DNA of 64,000 bases from the NCBI RefSeq assembly GCF_901000735.1, contig NC_081546.1, positions 17,607,220 through 17,671,219 of the forward strand, read 5' to 3'. This DNA is from Corylus avellana (Eukaryota; Streptophyta; Magnoliopsida; Fagales; Betulaceae). This document shows positions 23,466 to 35,055 of this stretch, in pieces. The position numbers and the translations under genes were made by a program. The notes below the pieces were generated by a model. The model ran no database searches, was not told the origin of the DNA, and worked only from the letters and a program-made list of their open reading frames with translations. Every line of letters starts with the position of its first letter. The stretch's first letter is position 1.

Positions 23466-25447
23466 GACATTGAGCCAAAACCTGAAGATGTTACTAATGA
23501 CATCATTGAAACAGTGCATCATCTTGAGGCCTGTCCAAAATACTGAAGTAAGTATACTCTTCCCTTTGAGATTCTTAAGCCTACTAATACCTCTCTTGTT
23601 CTTTCTATTGTCCAAGCACCCAAGCAGGAATTGAAGCAATTGCCAGACCACCTAACATATGCCTACTTAGGATAAAACAAGACACTACCAGTCATAATTG
23701 CATCAAATATGAACTATGACGAAGAAGAAAAGCTGTTGAGAGTGCATAGAGAGCATAAAACTGCTTTGGGGTGGACCATTGCTGACATCAAAGGAATAAG
23801 TCCAGCCAAATGCTTGCATCAAATCTTTCTTGAAGATGAAGCCAAGCCAACTAGGGATGTACAAAGAAGACTCAACCCACACATGAAGGAGGTAGTCAAG
23901 GCAGAGGTATTAAAACTACTGGATGTGGGCATCATCTATCCTATCTCATACAGTAAATGGGTCAGTCCAGTCCAAGTAGTGCCAAAAAAAAGTGGGATCA
24001 CAGTGGTGAAGAATGAAGATAATGAGCTGATACCTACAAGAGTAACCACTGGGTGGAGGGTATGCATCGATTACAGAAGACTGAACAAGGTAACCAGAAA
24101 AGACCATTTTCCATTACCCTTCATTGACCAAATGCTAGAAAGGTTAGCTGGCCATAGCCACTACTGTTTCTTGGATGGGTACAGTGGCTATAATCAGATT
24201 GCAATAGCACCAGAGGATCAGGAGAAGACCACCTTCACATGTCCTTTCGGCACATTCGCCTACAGAAGGATGCCATTTGGCTTATGCAATGCCCCAGCCA
24301 CATTCCAAAGATGCATGACCAGCATTTTTTCAGACATGGTGGAGAAAACCATTGAGGTATTTATGGATGACTTTAGAATCTTTGGGTCTAGTTTTAATGA
24401 ATGCCTCAACCATCTGAAGAGTGTCCTCAAGAGGTGTGAAGAATGCAACCTAGTGCTCAATTGGGAAAAATGCCACTTCATGGTTCAACAAGGCATTGTA
24501 TTGGGTCACTCTATTTCGAGCAAGGGCATTGAGGTAGATAAGGCTAAGATTGACATCATCTCCAAACTTCCTCCACCTCTGACAGTGAAAGGGGTGAGGA
24601 GGTTTCTTGGACATGCCGAATTTCTCCAAGATCTCCAAACCCCTCTGTGCATTGCTAGGGAAGGAGGCCAAGTTTGAATGGATTAAAGAATGTATGACTG
24701 CCTTCAACAAACTGAAAAAGCTGCTCACATCGGCACCAATAATGAGGGCACCTGATTGGAGTCTACCATTTAAGCTCATGTGCGATGCCAGTGACTTTGC
24801 CTTGGGAGTTGTCTTGGGTCAAAGAATCAATAAGGTACCTCATGCCATATATTATGCTTCTAGGACATTGAATGATGATCAGCTAAATTATTCTACCACT
24901 GAGAAAGAATTATTAGCTGTCATATTTGCTTTAGAGCAGTTTAGATCATACCTAATTGGCTCTAAGGTCATTGTATTCACTGATCATGCTGCTTTGAGAT
25001 ATTTGTTTGCTAAGAAGGATGCAAAGCCAAGACTGATCAGATGGGTATTATTACTACAAGAGTTTGATCTTGAGATCAGAGATAAGAAGGGCAGTGAGAA
25101 TGTGGTTGCAGATCACCTATCCAGGCTACTTCATGAGGAAGAAGGAGATGAACTTCCATTGAATGAAAAGTTTCTAGATGAGCAATTATTTGCAGTTGAG
25201 GTCCAACTTCCATGGTATGCAGACATTGTGAATTATATAACTGCCAAGGTTCTTCCCCCAGGAATGTCTAGTCAAGAAAGGAAGAGGTTGATATCTATAT
25301 CTAGACAATACCATTGGGATGACCCTTATCTGTTCAAATTTTGCCCTGATCAAATCATTAGAAGGTGTGTCTCAGAAGAAGAGCATTGGAGCATTCTGCA
25401 GCATTGTCATCAGTTTGCTTGTGAAAGACACTTTGGGGCTAAGAGAA
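23466..25447 (+). pseudogene. Ty3-gypsy reverse transcriptase and RNase H
   Basis: The RT frame at 23709-24640 carries GWRVCIDYRRLNKVTRKDHF, FPLPFIDQML, FLDGYSGYNQI, MPFGLCNAPATFQRCM and the catalytic FMDDF box near 24365. A frameshift near 24610-24640 moves coding to the frame of 24607-25447. There the RNase H block shows [17 protein letters not shown] (Asp near 24784), [31 protein letters not shown] and the Asp of VVADHLSRL, before the 3' side enters a gap. Stops between 23463 and 23708 separate it from protease. The element is dead, but its core motifs are well preserved. Confidence 0.85.
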
Positions 25448-25547
25448 NNNNNNNNNNNNNNNNNNNNNNNNNNNNNNNNNNNNNNNNNNNNNNNNNNNNN
25501 NNNNNNNNNNNNNNNNNNNNNNNNNNNNNNNNNNNNNNNNNNNNNNN
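25448..25547. other. Assembly gap (100 N)
   Basis: Exactly 100 N. Confidence 1.
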
Positions 25548-26977
25548 TCTCTCTCTCTCTTTGAGACGTGGCCAATTCTCTATTTCTAGTTTGGCTAAAA
25601 TGCGCCATATATAACTCCCGCGTTATTTAGCCTTCTTCTCTTTTGAAAAAGACGTTTGTTCGAAACAATGATAAAATATTATGGGATAATAGTGAAAACT
25701 GTCTATCGTAATTTTTCATTTAACTAGAAATTACTAAAAAAAAAAGAAGAAGGTATATGAAAGTAAAAATATAAGTTGGCTTATTTATTGAAGAATAAGA
25801 TCGGTTTGAATAGGAAATGCAACAAAAGTAAAATCGGAAAATTAATACTAAATATTACAATATAATATCAAACTATACAGGAAAATATATATGGTGTATG
25901 AATGACAAGTGATTTCAACATAACTAGATTATGATATCGAGCTAATAAGGTATGTATTTCAAAATATATTCTAACATCTTCTCAAACTTGTTGGGGTTAT
26001 TCCATATCGGTTGTGTCTTGTGCTTGTAGTGTTTGAATATATATTTTTCGCATATATAGTGTTTTATTTTATAGTTTCCTGCAGATTCATACAAAGAAGG
26101 AGTTTTGTGTATTGTTGTTTTTCCCAACAAAGTGGTATCAGAGCGAGGTGCAATCGAGTGCCCTTAAGTGGTTATTATTCTATTAAATATCTTGTGTTGA
26201 ATTATGGAGGCTAATCTAAGTAGAATGATGTCTTTGAATTATCATATATGGAAGATCTACTTTATGTGAAGCAATTTCATTTACTTGTGTTTGCTGCTGA
26301 GAAGCTAGACAGTAAATCTGATGAAGAATGGACTTTGATGCATAGACAAGTCTGTGGATATCTTAGGCAGTGGATAGATGATAATGTTTTGAATCATATT
26401 GATGGTGAGACACATGCACGCACACTTTGGAAAAAAACTTGAGGAGTTATATGCCCGTAAGACTGGAAATAATAAAATGTTTCTGATGAAGCAATTGATG
26501 TATTTGAGATACCAAGATGGAACTCCCTTAACAGATCATTTGAACATTTTCCAAGGAATTATTAATTAGCTAGCTGGGATGGGTATCAAGTTTGATGATG
26601 AGGTTCAGGGGTTGTGTTTACTTGGTACATTGTCGGACTCTTGGGAGACATTTAGAATGTCATTATTTAACTCAGCTCCAAATGGGGTAATCAATATAGA
26701 TTTGGCTAAAAGTAGTGTATTAAAAAAAGAAATGAGAAGAAAATTACAAGGATCCTCTTCACAGTCAGAAGTTTTGGTTACATAAAGAAGGGGGAGGAGT
26801 AAGAGCAGAGGTCCGAAGAATAGAGATAAATACATAAACAAGTCAAATCGGTTTACTAATGTTGAGTGTCATCATTGTGGCATGAAAGTGCACATCATGA
26901 AGCATTGCAGAAAATTGAAGAGAGAGAACAAAGAGAAAGGGAAGGAGACAAAGAATGATGATGGCAAGAATGATGAT
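25548..26977 (+). mobile_element. Copia element fragment: short LTR, PBS and gag; inverted copy of 38294-39731
   Basis: A short LTR (about 25988-26128, TGTTGG...CCAACA) is followed by a primer-binding site (TGGTATCAGAGCGAGG at 26131-26146) and a gag frame from 26248 (MEDLLYVKQFHL, then WTLMHRQVCGYLRQWIDD, MGIKFDDEVQGLCLLGTLSDSW). A frameshift lies near 26435. The zinc knuckle (CHHCGMKVHIMKHC) is at about 26870-26912. The TNT1-like copia gag type is clear. The whole contig, including 440 bp left of the LTR, is nearly identical in inverted orientation to 38294-39731. Confidence 0.85.
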
Positions 26978-27077
26978 NNNNNNNNNNNNNNNNNNNNNNN
27001 NNNNNNNNNNNNNNNNNNNNNNNNNNNNNNNNNNNNNNNNNNNNNNNNNNNNNNNNNNNNNNNNNNNNNNNNNNNNN
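26978..27077. other. Assembly gap (100 N)
   Basis: Exactly 100 N. Confidence 1.
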
Positions 27078-28305
27078 AATCGCTTGGGTGTTTACCATGG
27101 CCGCACTCCTCACTTCACTTATGGATTGGCCAGTCATCTTCATGAAGTCCTAGAAGGTGAATGTAGTCTGAGAGTCGAGTTCCTTGATAGTGTCTTCCAA
27201 GGACGATTGGGAGGAAGAAACTAACACTTGAGTGGGGGCTTGGAAGGCATGATTCTGAGCCCGTGGAAGAAATCCATGAGGGTCTTGATTTTGAGCATGA
27301 TGATGAGCTCCTCCCTGATTTACCAGTTGGTTCTGCTTCCATGAGAAATTTGGGTGGTTCCGCCAACCTGGATTGTAGGTCTTTGAGTATGGTCAACTTG
27401 ACTGCTTCCGATAGTCGTTGAAAGCGCTCACTTGTTCCATAGGATACTCGACAAAAGCCGGCATAGATGGACAATTCGGTGCTAAGTGCATAGGACTAGC
27501 ACAGATGGAACAACTATCAACATTGAAAGTGTTTGCAGCATTGATGGACTAACCCACAGCGATAGCTTCAACCTTCTTGGTGAGGACATCTATTTTTAAC
27601 CTCAAATCAGTGTTCTCCTTAACCTCATAGATGCCTCTTTTCTTGGGGATACGGGCAGATATATCTTGACAACATGAAAAATCCCACTATTGTGAGTTGT
27701 CGAACAACTTGTCCAATGCCTTATACGCTTCATTCTTGGTCAAACTTAAGAATGCCCCCCCATTCATTAACTCGATCATGCTACGGTTGGATTGGGTCAA
27801 TCCTTGTTAGAAGAACTGAAAGAGTCTCCACTTCTCATATCCATGTGGGGTGCATCTTATCAACAACTCCTTGAATCTCTCCCAACTTTCTGAAAACTTC
27901 TCATCCTCCTCCTGAGTGAAAGAGCTGATATCCTTTCTGCATTCATTTACCTTTGACATTGGGAAAAAGTTGTTATAGAACTTACTTAACAAGCTTTCCC
28001 AAGATGTAATGGACTCGGGCGTGTTGGAATCCAACCATGCCCTGGCTTGATCGTGCAGAGAGAAAGGAAATAGTCTAAGGAAAAATTTTGAAATTTAAAA
28101 GTGGCGCACATACAAAAAAGAAAACAAAACAAAAAAAAAAGGGAAGAAAACAATGTTCACAAATTATTTTGAAGATGGCTTTGGAAATGCGTTCGATCGC
28201 AGGTAATCTGCGATCGATCGCAGACACGCTGGTGCGCTCGAGCGGCAATGGCTTGCACTCGAGCGTCGGTCTGCTTTGCGCTCACGCGCAAGTGTGGAAA
28301 TGTCA
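27078..28305 (-). pseudogene. Ty3-gypsy gag remnant, minus strand
   Basis: On the minus strand, 28090-27680 keeps the retrotransposon gag domain: LHDQARAWLDSNTPESITSW, then FPMSKVNECRKDISSF and ERFKELLIRCTPHGYEKW, YKGLTQSNRSMIELMNGG. It then degrades toward 27080, where a knuckle-like CSICASPMHLAPNCP can be read near 27500. A short CpG-rich segment with CTCGAG/CGATCG palindromes (28190-28295) precedes it and joins copia gag at about 28305. Orientation is opposite to the gypsy pol at 22036-25447. Confidence 0.65.
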
Positions 28306-28852
28306 TGGATGATTTTCGAGTGGTGAAGTTGAACATGGTGATGAAGGTGGTGTAGGCAGAATTCAAGCCTCCAAGTATGTAGGAGATAAGATCATCATCT
28401 TCTACAGGCTGACCTGCTGCAGCAAGCAGATCTGAATATGATTTGGTTTCATTGAGGAGCTCTAAACAGGATTTGAAACCATAATTGAGTGTTTCAAGTT
28501 GTCTCTCCAAGTATGAAACTTTGGCCTTTGACTGTGATGCATATCGTGTGGCCAATATGGTCCAAACTTGTCTAGCCATTTTTAATCCATTGATAGAAGA
28601 TAGGATACAGTCTGACACTGTGGTGTTGAACCCACTAAGAAGGCATTGATCTTTCTTCTCCCAAAGTGAGTAATCCGGATTTACCATGGTGGTAGTCTTA
28701 CCAGTTTCATCAATGACAAATTTGGGAGGGCATGGCTCACTGCCATCAACAAATCCCATCAATTGGTGAGCACTTAGAATATGTGTAAAATGAGACACCC
28801 AATTCAGGTAGTCTGCATGGCCATCAAGTTTGGTGGAGATGTGTTGAGTGAT
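28306..28852 (-). pseudogene. Copia gag fragment, minus strand
   Basis: Minus-strand frame (within 28157-28936) reads STKLDGHADYLNWVSHFTHI, LMGFVDGSEPCPPKF, WTILATRYASQSKAK and LISYILGGLNSAYTTF: the N-terminal and UBN2-type gag region. It is intact where 20733 in the sister copy has a stop. It breaks off at about 28305 into unrelated CpG-rich sequence. On the other side it is interrupted at 28852 by an LTR. Confidence 0.8.
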
Positions 28853-30011
28853 TGATGTGCAAATTATAATTATACTCGCAAGCGCACGAATCTTGTGAAA
28901 TATAGTGTGTGCAAGTGTGAGGTCGATCCAGGGCAATTTTTATCTAAACTAATTCTATTTTTACCTAGTTCCGAATTTTGGGATTTTTGTCATGCAAAAT
29001 AAAAATAAACTAAAATTAAAAATGATTAAATGGAATGATAAAAAGGTACTAAGGTTTTTAGAATCCACCTCACCAAATTAAAGCATACATTCTCATGTTT
29101 TAGTTCATAAATTCGACAAACAATTAAACCCTATGCTTGTTCTATTGTTCCTATTAAAAGATTCAATGAATCCATCCATTTGACAAAAGACAATGCATAT
29201 CCAATTTAGTTCAAAAGATCCAATGTATCCATGCTTTGCATAAAAGACAATGGATATCCAAAGTAAATCAAAAGATGCAATGTATCAGTCAGACGAAACG
29301 CAATGAATATCCAACTTCGGCACAATCACACACAATTTTGTAACATAATTGAATTGAAATGAACAAACATTACATTAAGGTCAGAATTATATGAACAAAC
29401 ATGAAAACATAAAACTAATCAATGGCGAGGCTTCATATTCAACCGTAGTTGAAGATTTTAGCCTCTCATGACTTCAAACAACATGATTAAATGGATTGAA
29501 TTCATCCAAAACTAAAAACATACAAAGGAAAATCACGTTCAGACCTCAAAATGCCAGAAAAACGTCAAAAGTACAATGAACGATGCACCCTTGGTGCATT
29601 TTTAATTAAAAAAAAATGGTATTTATAATAAAAGCTAGAGTTTCAGCGCTGTCAGGTCAGACGAGTGCGCTCGATCGCATACTAGGTGCGCTCGATCACA
29701 CTTGAGCTTCATGTCTTCTGCGGAGCAGTAGCGCTTGCGCGCTGATGTCCAAGCTCGAGCATAGGTGCGCTCGAGCATAAGGTTTTGCGCACGAGCGCAT
29801 GTGTGCTCGATCACACCAGTGTAATGCACTTAATCCTAGCTCCAGAAATGCCTTCAATTTCTTTGCATCTTCTACATTTGAACCACAATTTTCCTTTACC
29901 CACTTGCAAAACACTAAAGCACCAAAACTATCGAAAACATTAGAAAATAATAAAGCCAAAGGCATAGCAAACATAAATTAAGGGGCCCAAATATACAATA
30001 TTCGACACTCA
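28853..30011 (+). mobile_element. LTR-like insertion (about 1.16 kb)
   Basis: It starts TGATGTGCAAATTATAATTA and ends near CGACACTCA, as in many plant LTRs. It lies immediately upstream of the copia gag start. A run of related phrases (AAAGACAATGNATATCCAA, repeated at 29190-29300) and a CpG-rich patch with CTCGAG/CGATCG palindromes (29658-29818) are inside. A GTGAT repeat at 28848 and 30015 could be the TSD but is off by 3 bp from the CA end. No partner LTR is seen, so it may be solo. Confidence 0.5.
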
Positions 30012-30119
30012 ATAGTGATGCTATGTATTGTGATGTTGGTAGTAATTGAGGATGAAGAGGAAGAAGAGGAAGAAGATTAAGAAGATAAAGTGGCCATTAG
30101 GAAAGGAGTTATCCTATAG

Positions 30120-30500
30120 AAGCTTTGATACCATAAAATGTTCCAAGGAGAATATAGAAACTTGCTAAAAAGGCTCATTGTATTCAATAATTCTTAACAA
30201 TGATGCATGAGGCTTATATAAGTTGTTTACATTGTGATCAAAAACTAAAGAATAACTATACAAATCAAACATCAATTACAGCACTCAACCATGATATCAT
30301 GAGATTGTGTATTTACAATATACTTTATAAATACTACATCAAATCTTTCCTTGTGAGTGCACATCTTCATATCTTTCAGCTAAGGGAAGCAATCTTCTTT
30401 CCTTTGCTGAATCATTGACTGATGTTAATGCTGGATATGTTGAATCACAAGAATCCTCAACTGCTACATGATCCCTGCCTTTATGATGTTTTGTTGTACA
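30120..30500 (-). mobile_element. LTR with primer-binding site, minus strand
   Basis: The plus sequence GCTTTGATACCAT (30122-30134) is the reverse of a Met-tRNA-like primer-binding site (TGGTATCAAAGC type). The LTR runs 30139-30500 (plus TGTTCC...TTGTACA) with a TATA-like CTTATATAAG around 30213. The purine/AGG-rich 30050-30090 is internal. No coding region can be assigned. The 69-aa minus frame at 30503-30712 just outside the LTR is not recognised. Confidence 0.5.
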
Positions 30501-30869
30501 TGCTAGTGAGGATGGGCTAGTTGCGTGCTCTGTAAGGCGTGGAGGTTGACCTGCAACTTTGGTGGCTTAGGTATGTCATGTAGTCTAACACCCTTGCCAT
30601 CTTTAGAAAGTGCACTTGGAGAATTAATTTCAGAAGAGACACAATTCTCTACTATGAAGCTACAAAAATCTGAAATGCTCATAGATATAGCTTCATGAGA
30701 CTCCCCACACACGCTCTTAGTTCCATCGTAGCCACCTCCCTCCTCTTCTAGCAGTCATCTCTAATGTCACTACTATTAGAAATTAGGCCATAAGTATAGT
30801 AGATGTAGAAAATGATTTTCCCAAGCAAATAACAAATCTTTTTTTTCAGAAAGCTATTGTTGTCACTGA

Positions 30870-33597
30870 AAAAGAGTCATCTAACTAGTCGTCCACTGAT
30901 GTGACACCCCAGCCCATCACTCTTTCTCTAGCCAAAATTGAGACTCTTATCCATCAGATTTTGTCCAAGTCCATTCTCAATACGACCATGTCAACCATCC
31001 AAAGTAACACTTTTTAGTTTATTGACTCTACCTGTTTCAATCATATGACACATGATTCTTCAATATTCTCCTTAAAATTTTGCTTTATCTAATTCCCCTA
31101 CTATTTGTATTGCTAATGATTCATATAGGTTCTGAATCCACTCGACAATTATCTATATCTAACATATATTTAGTTCCAAATCTTTCGCTAAACCTATTAT
31201 CTATTGACTAACTTTGTGAACTTGGTCTAGAGTTATATTTTTCTAATCAGGGTTGTGATGTGCAGGATCGACAGACAGGTCAACTAGTTGGGACTAGCTG
31301 AAAGATTGCACATCTATCTAAGCCTTCATTCTTCCCATCTTCTTTCCATAGTGTCTACTATCACTCCATCGCAATCATCATACACCACTCTTAATTTATG
31401 GTGCTCTCATTTAAAACACGTGTCATTTTCACATGTACATTCTTTAGTCACAAGTCGTCAATTAAAGTGAGTTAGTTCAAAGTCTTCTGAATGTGTTGCT
31501 TGTTAATTTAGAAAACAAAGTGCATTCAATTTTATTATTATTATTATTATTTGCACTTTTTGATTTAATACATTACGATGTTTGGGGGCTCTATGCCCAT
31601 TCTCGCTATTGAGGGATCACTTTATTTTTTTATTTTTTTTGCATATGGTTATTCTCAATACACATGGCTTCATCTTTTACAAAATTAGTCGGAACTTTCA
31701 AAAATTTATTATGGATTTTATAAAATGGTTCAAATTCAATTTTCTTGAACCATTAAAGTTTTTCACTCTTATAATGCCTTGGAGTATCAGAAATATATAT
31801 TTCTTAACGCACTTTAAAAAATGGCATAATTGTCCATCGATCTTGTCCTAGTACCTCTTAGCAAAAGTGTAATACCCCCGAGCTTTAATTAGGTTTAAGT
31901 GACATTTTCTTTGGCTTTAATTCTGCCACGGAAGATTTCATGGAAGAATCAAAAGTCAATATTAAAAAAGTCTATGGGATTAATTGATTTATTCAAAAAT
32001 ATAAATTATAGTACGATTACAATTGTTTAGTAGAATCAATATAATTAAATAGTGACTTGTGACAGTCAAGGCTATTTGAAGCTAGTTTTTATTTTTTCCC
32101 TTTGGGTCCCTCACCAAGCTAATTTAAATTAATCAGATCAGAATTTTTATTTATTAAAACATGGGCTAAAGAGAAACAATGCATGAAATGTTTGGGATAT
32201 TTCATATTAGGCTTAGGATAAAACCCAAGCCCAAACCCACTACTACTAGTCCTACATAAACTAATTCTCTCATTTCTCCTAATATTTCAAACTTATCAAT
32301 AGAGAAGCTTGTAGCTCTTGAAAAAAAAAAAAAAAAAAGACAACTTTAGCTCTTTATTATTTACTAAGAATTCATGTCAAAAGAAAAAAAAAAAGTATTT
32401 ACTAAGAATTGAATATTCTTGAGTTTTAGTTTTGAAGAGCAAGATAAGAGCCTCCACTCTTGGTTATTCTTAGTCATTAGTGATAAGATCTAAGGTCTTA
32501 TAATTCCTGAGATTACACATGAGTTTCATTGGAGAAGCAAGAAAAAACAGTTTTGCCCAATAGCCAAGGAGTGGCCGAAATACCAAGTGGTTCTTGCTTT
32601 GCAATTTACTTTTTAAAATAATATTATAGTTCTTCACATGCTCTTCTTAAAGTTCGATCTTGGTTTAGAAATTTTTATTTTCCACTTAGTAATTTTGTTT
32701 TTGCACTCATATTCCCACTCTTTTGGTAATCTTCGATAATGAATGAGAAAACTTGAAGGGTTGCTCATTCATGTTCTTGGTGTTCTTTGTGATTCTTCAC
32801 GAACATGCAAGGAGAAGAAAATTCAAATTGCCCAATAAGCCAAGAATTAAGTGGCTGAAAATTCATGTAGGTGCACTTTTCTTGTGTTTTAATTTCGTTT
32901 ATGCATGTTTTAACTTAGTTTTCTTAAAGTATAAGATTAGGAGATTATTTTCCACTATTCAATAATTTTATGCACATGATCCCAACAATCTAATCTATCT
33001 TATTGTCACAAGACTAGATATTACCTATGTTCGTGGTTCATCTCATCAATTAGCTCATGACTGCACCGCGCTCATTTCAATACCTTGTTGTTCTTTGAAT
33101 TTTATGTTACTTGGAGGGCACACTATTTCATGGTTTGTAATTCTCATTTCATTCATCTTAAACTTACGTGTGTATTCAGATGTTAATTTGGTAATTGATC
33201 ACATTCGTTGCAGCACCATGGGCTATTGCTTTCTTTTAAGTTCTTCTCTCCTCTCTTGGTGTATCAAGAAACAACTTGTAGTTGCTCACTCCAGTACTGA
33301 AGCGGAATACCTTGCACTTCTTGACACCACCTTCAAACTTCTCTAGCTATGCTGGCTCCTATAGGATATAAGTGCCTTTCAAATTGCCCATAATAATGTC
33401 TTCTATGAACGCATCATACACATCAAGATGAACTGCTATTTTGTACATCTTATCTCTAACATGGAACTTTCCACCTTTGTTCTATATTACATTTGCTGAT
33501 CAGTTGGCTAATATGTTCACCAAAACACATCCACTTGGACATTTTCAAAACCTTTTTTCCAATCTCCAGCGGGCTTATACGTTACCACCTTAAGTTT
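30870..33597 (+). pseudogene. Degenerate copia pol, plus strand
   Basis: Scattered plus-strand remnants in pol order: protease-side CFNHMTHDSSIFS near 31035; GAG-pre-integrase SHLKHVSFSHVHSLVTS near 31415-31465, with CVAC nearby; integrase start (LIHYDVWGLYAHSRY) near 31570-31610. RNase H follows at 33170-33345 (YSDVNLVIDHIRCSTMGYCF, then VVAHSSTEAEYLAL) and the tail FTKTHPLGHF near 33520. Many stops. RT is missing, and 31870-32990 between integrase and RNase H is non-coding sequence. Confidence 0.65.
31870..32990. other. Non-coding stretch inside the degenerate copia
   Basis: AT-rich sequence with A-runs at 32320-32338 and 32380-32393 and a partial local repeat (TATTTACTAAGAATT at about 32359 and 32395). 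No protein motif is visible. It could be an insertion or a decayed pol segment. Confidence 0.35.
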
Positions 33598-34316
33598 TGT
33601 TGGGAGAAACAACAATACACAAAACTCCCTCTTTGTGTGAATCTGCAGGAAACTATAAAATAGAGCAATATATATGCGGAAAATATATATCCAATCACCA
33701 GAAGCACAAGACACACGATTTTCTACGTGAAAAAGCCTTCCCATGTGAGAAGGAAAAAACAATGGGACCGTAGTCCACTCAAACAATTCCACTATCAACA
33801 ATAATGAGAATACATGAGTCTTCTTTAGTCTCAACTAAAGGCATACAATCAGCAGCTATCTTCAAGAAATACAATTCCTTGGCACAAATCAACTTCTATA
33901 AGAATTAAAGAAAGATCTCACCAAAACAGAAGTTACTGTTCACAGGCTCAAAAACTGATACAGAATGCTCAGAATCCAATCTCCACCGTTCACAATGAAG
34001 AATCATGTGTCATGAACAACCTGCAAAATTTTAGCTCAATCGGACCACAAACACTTGTCAATCGGAGCTGTAGATCAAGGCTGGAAGGAATTTCCAGATT
34101 CTAGCTTTTAAAGCTCTTTCCCTATTTTTCTCTGGCAGCTGCTTGTATCTTTTTTTCTTTTTTTTTTTCTTATTATTCTCTCTTTGCAACAACAAAGGAC
34201 ATTAGGTTTAGGAAACCCTATCCCAAATGAGCCTCTTGATATGGGTTTAATAAAAACACACATGGGCTACATAAGTTTGGGTCATCCTCCACTTAAGAGG
34301 GAAACCCAACCTAACA
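33598..34316 (-). mobile_element. 719-bp copia LTR (3' LTR of the minus-strand element)
   Basis: Plus-coordinate ends are TGTTGGGAG and CCTAACA. On the minus strand the polypurine tract GGGAAGGGGGAGA lies just before the LTR start at 34316. The first 105 bp (plus) match the start of the short LTR at 39149; after that the two diverge. Confidence 0.7.
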
Positions 34317-35055
34317 AATCTCCCCCTTCCCGACTAGGTGGAGGGATTCGCCATCCCAACGATCGAGCAACAAGTCTCAAGCTTCTCCCTTGCTAGCCCT
34401 TCGTTAACATATCAGATTCATTATCATCGGTGTGAATTTTCTCAAGTGCTAGTAACTTGTCATTGAGAGTATCTCTTATCTAATGGTACATTACATCAAT
34501 GTGTTTCGATCTCGAATGAAATGAAGAGTTCTTAGCAAGGTGAATAGTACTCTGATTATCACAAAACAACACATATTATTGTTGCTTGAAACCAAGCTCT
34601 CTCAAAAACTTTTTCATCCATAGCAACTCTTTACAAGCTTCCGTTGCTGCAATCAACTCTGCTTCAGTTGTAGAAAGTGCAATACATTTTTGTAACCTCG
34701 ACTGCTAAGAAACAGCCCCTCTTGAGAAAGTGATCAAATAGCCCAAAGTAGACTTACGGGTATCCACATCTCCTGCCATATCAGAATCTGTATAGCCAAC
34801 CAACATTGGTTTGCCATTCCCAAAGCTAAGACTCAACTTGGAAGTGCCTCACAGATATCTCATAATCCACTTTACCGCATTCCAATGTTCTCTTCCCGGA
34901 TTTGAAAGAAACCGGCTAACAACACCAAGTGCATGGGCTATCTCTGGCCTCGTACAAACCATTGCATACATCAAGCTTCCTACTGCTGAGGCATATGGAA
35001 TTCTTTCCATATCTTCCTTCTCTTCATCTATAGAAGGGCTTTGCTTTGTGCTTAA
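34317..35055 (-). pseudogene. Copia RNase H end, part of the split minus-strand element
   Basis: Minus strand 35055-34849 reads STKQSPSIDEEKEDMERIPY and ASAVGSLMYAMVCTRPEIAH. 34840-34450 continues with GYTDSDMAGDVDTRKSTLGY, CIALSTTEAELIAATEACKE and LFCDNQSTIHLAKN, with stops. This is the copia RNase H region, separated from its RT by the 35056-36574 insertion. Confidence 0.8.

Noticed and set aside
27807..28034. Possible host gene for an RNA-binding or gag-like protein
   Set aside because: The sequence is the gag domain of a plant Ty3-gypsy element, with pol of similar type nearby and stops downstream.
29190..29300. CRISPR-like spaced repeats (AAAGACAATGNATATCCAA)
   Set aside because: Only about three degenerate units with irregular spacing, inside a plant LTR; CRISPR arrays are not expected in a plant nucleus.
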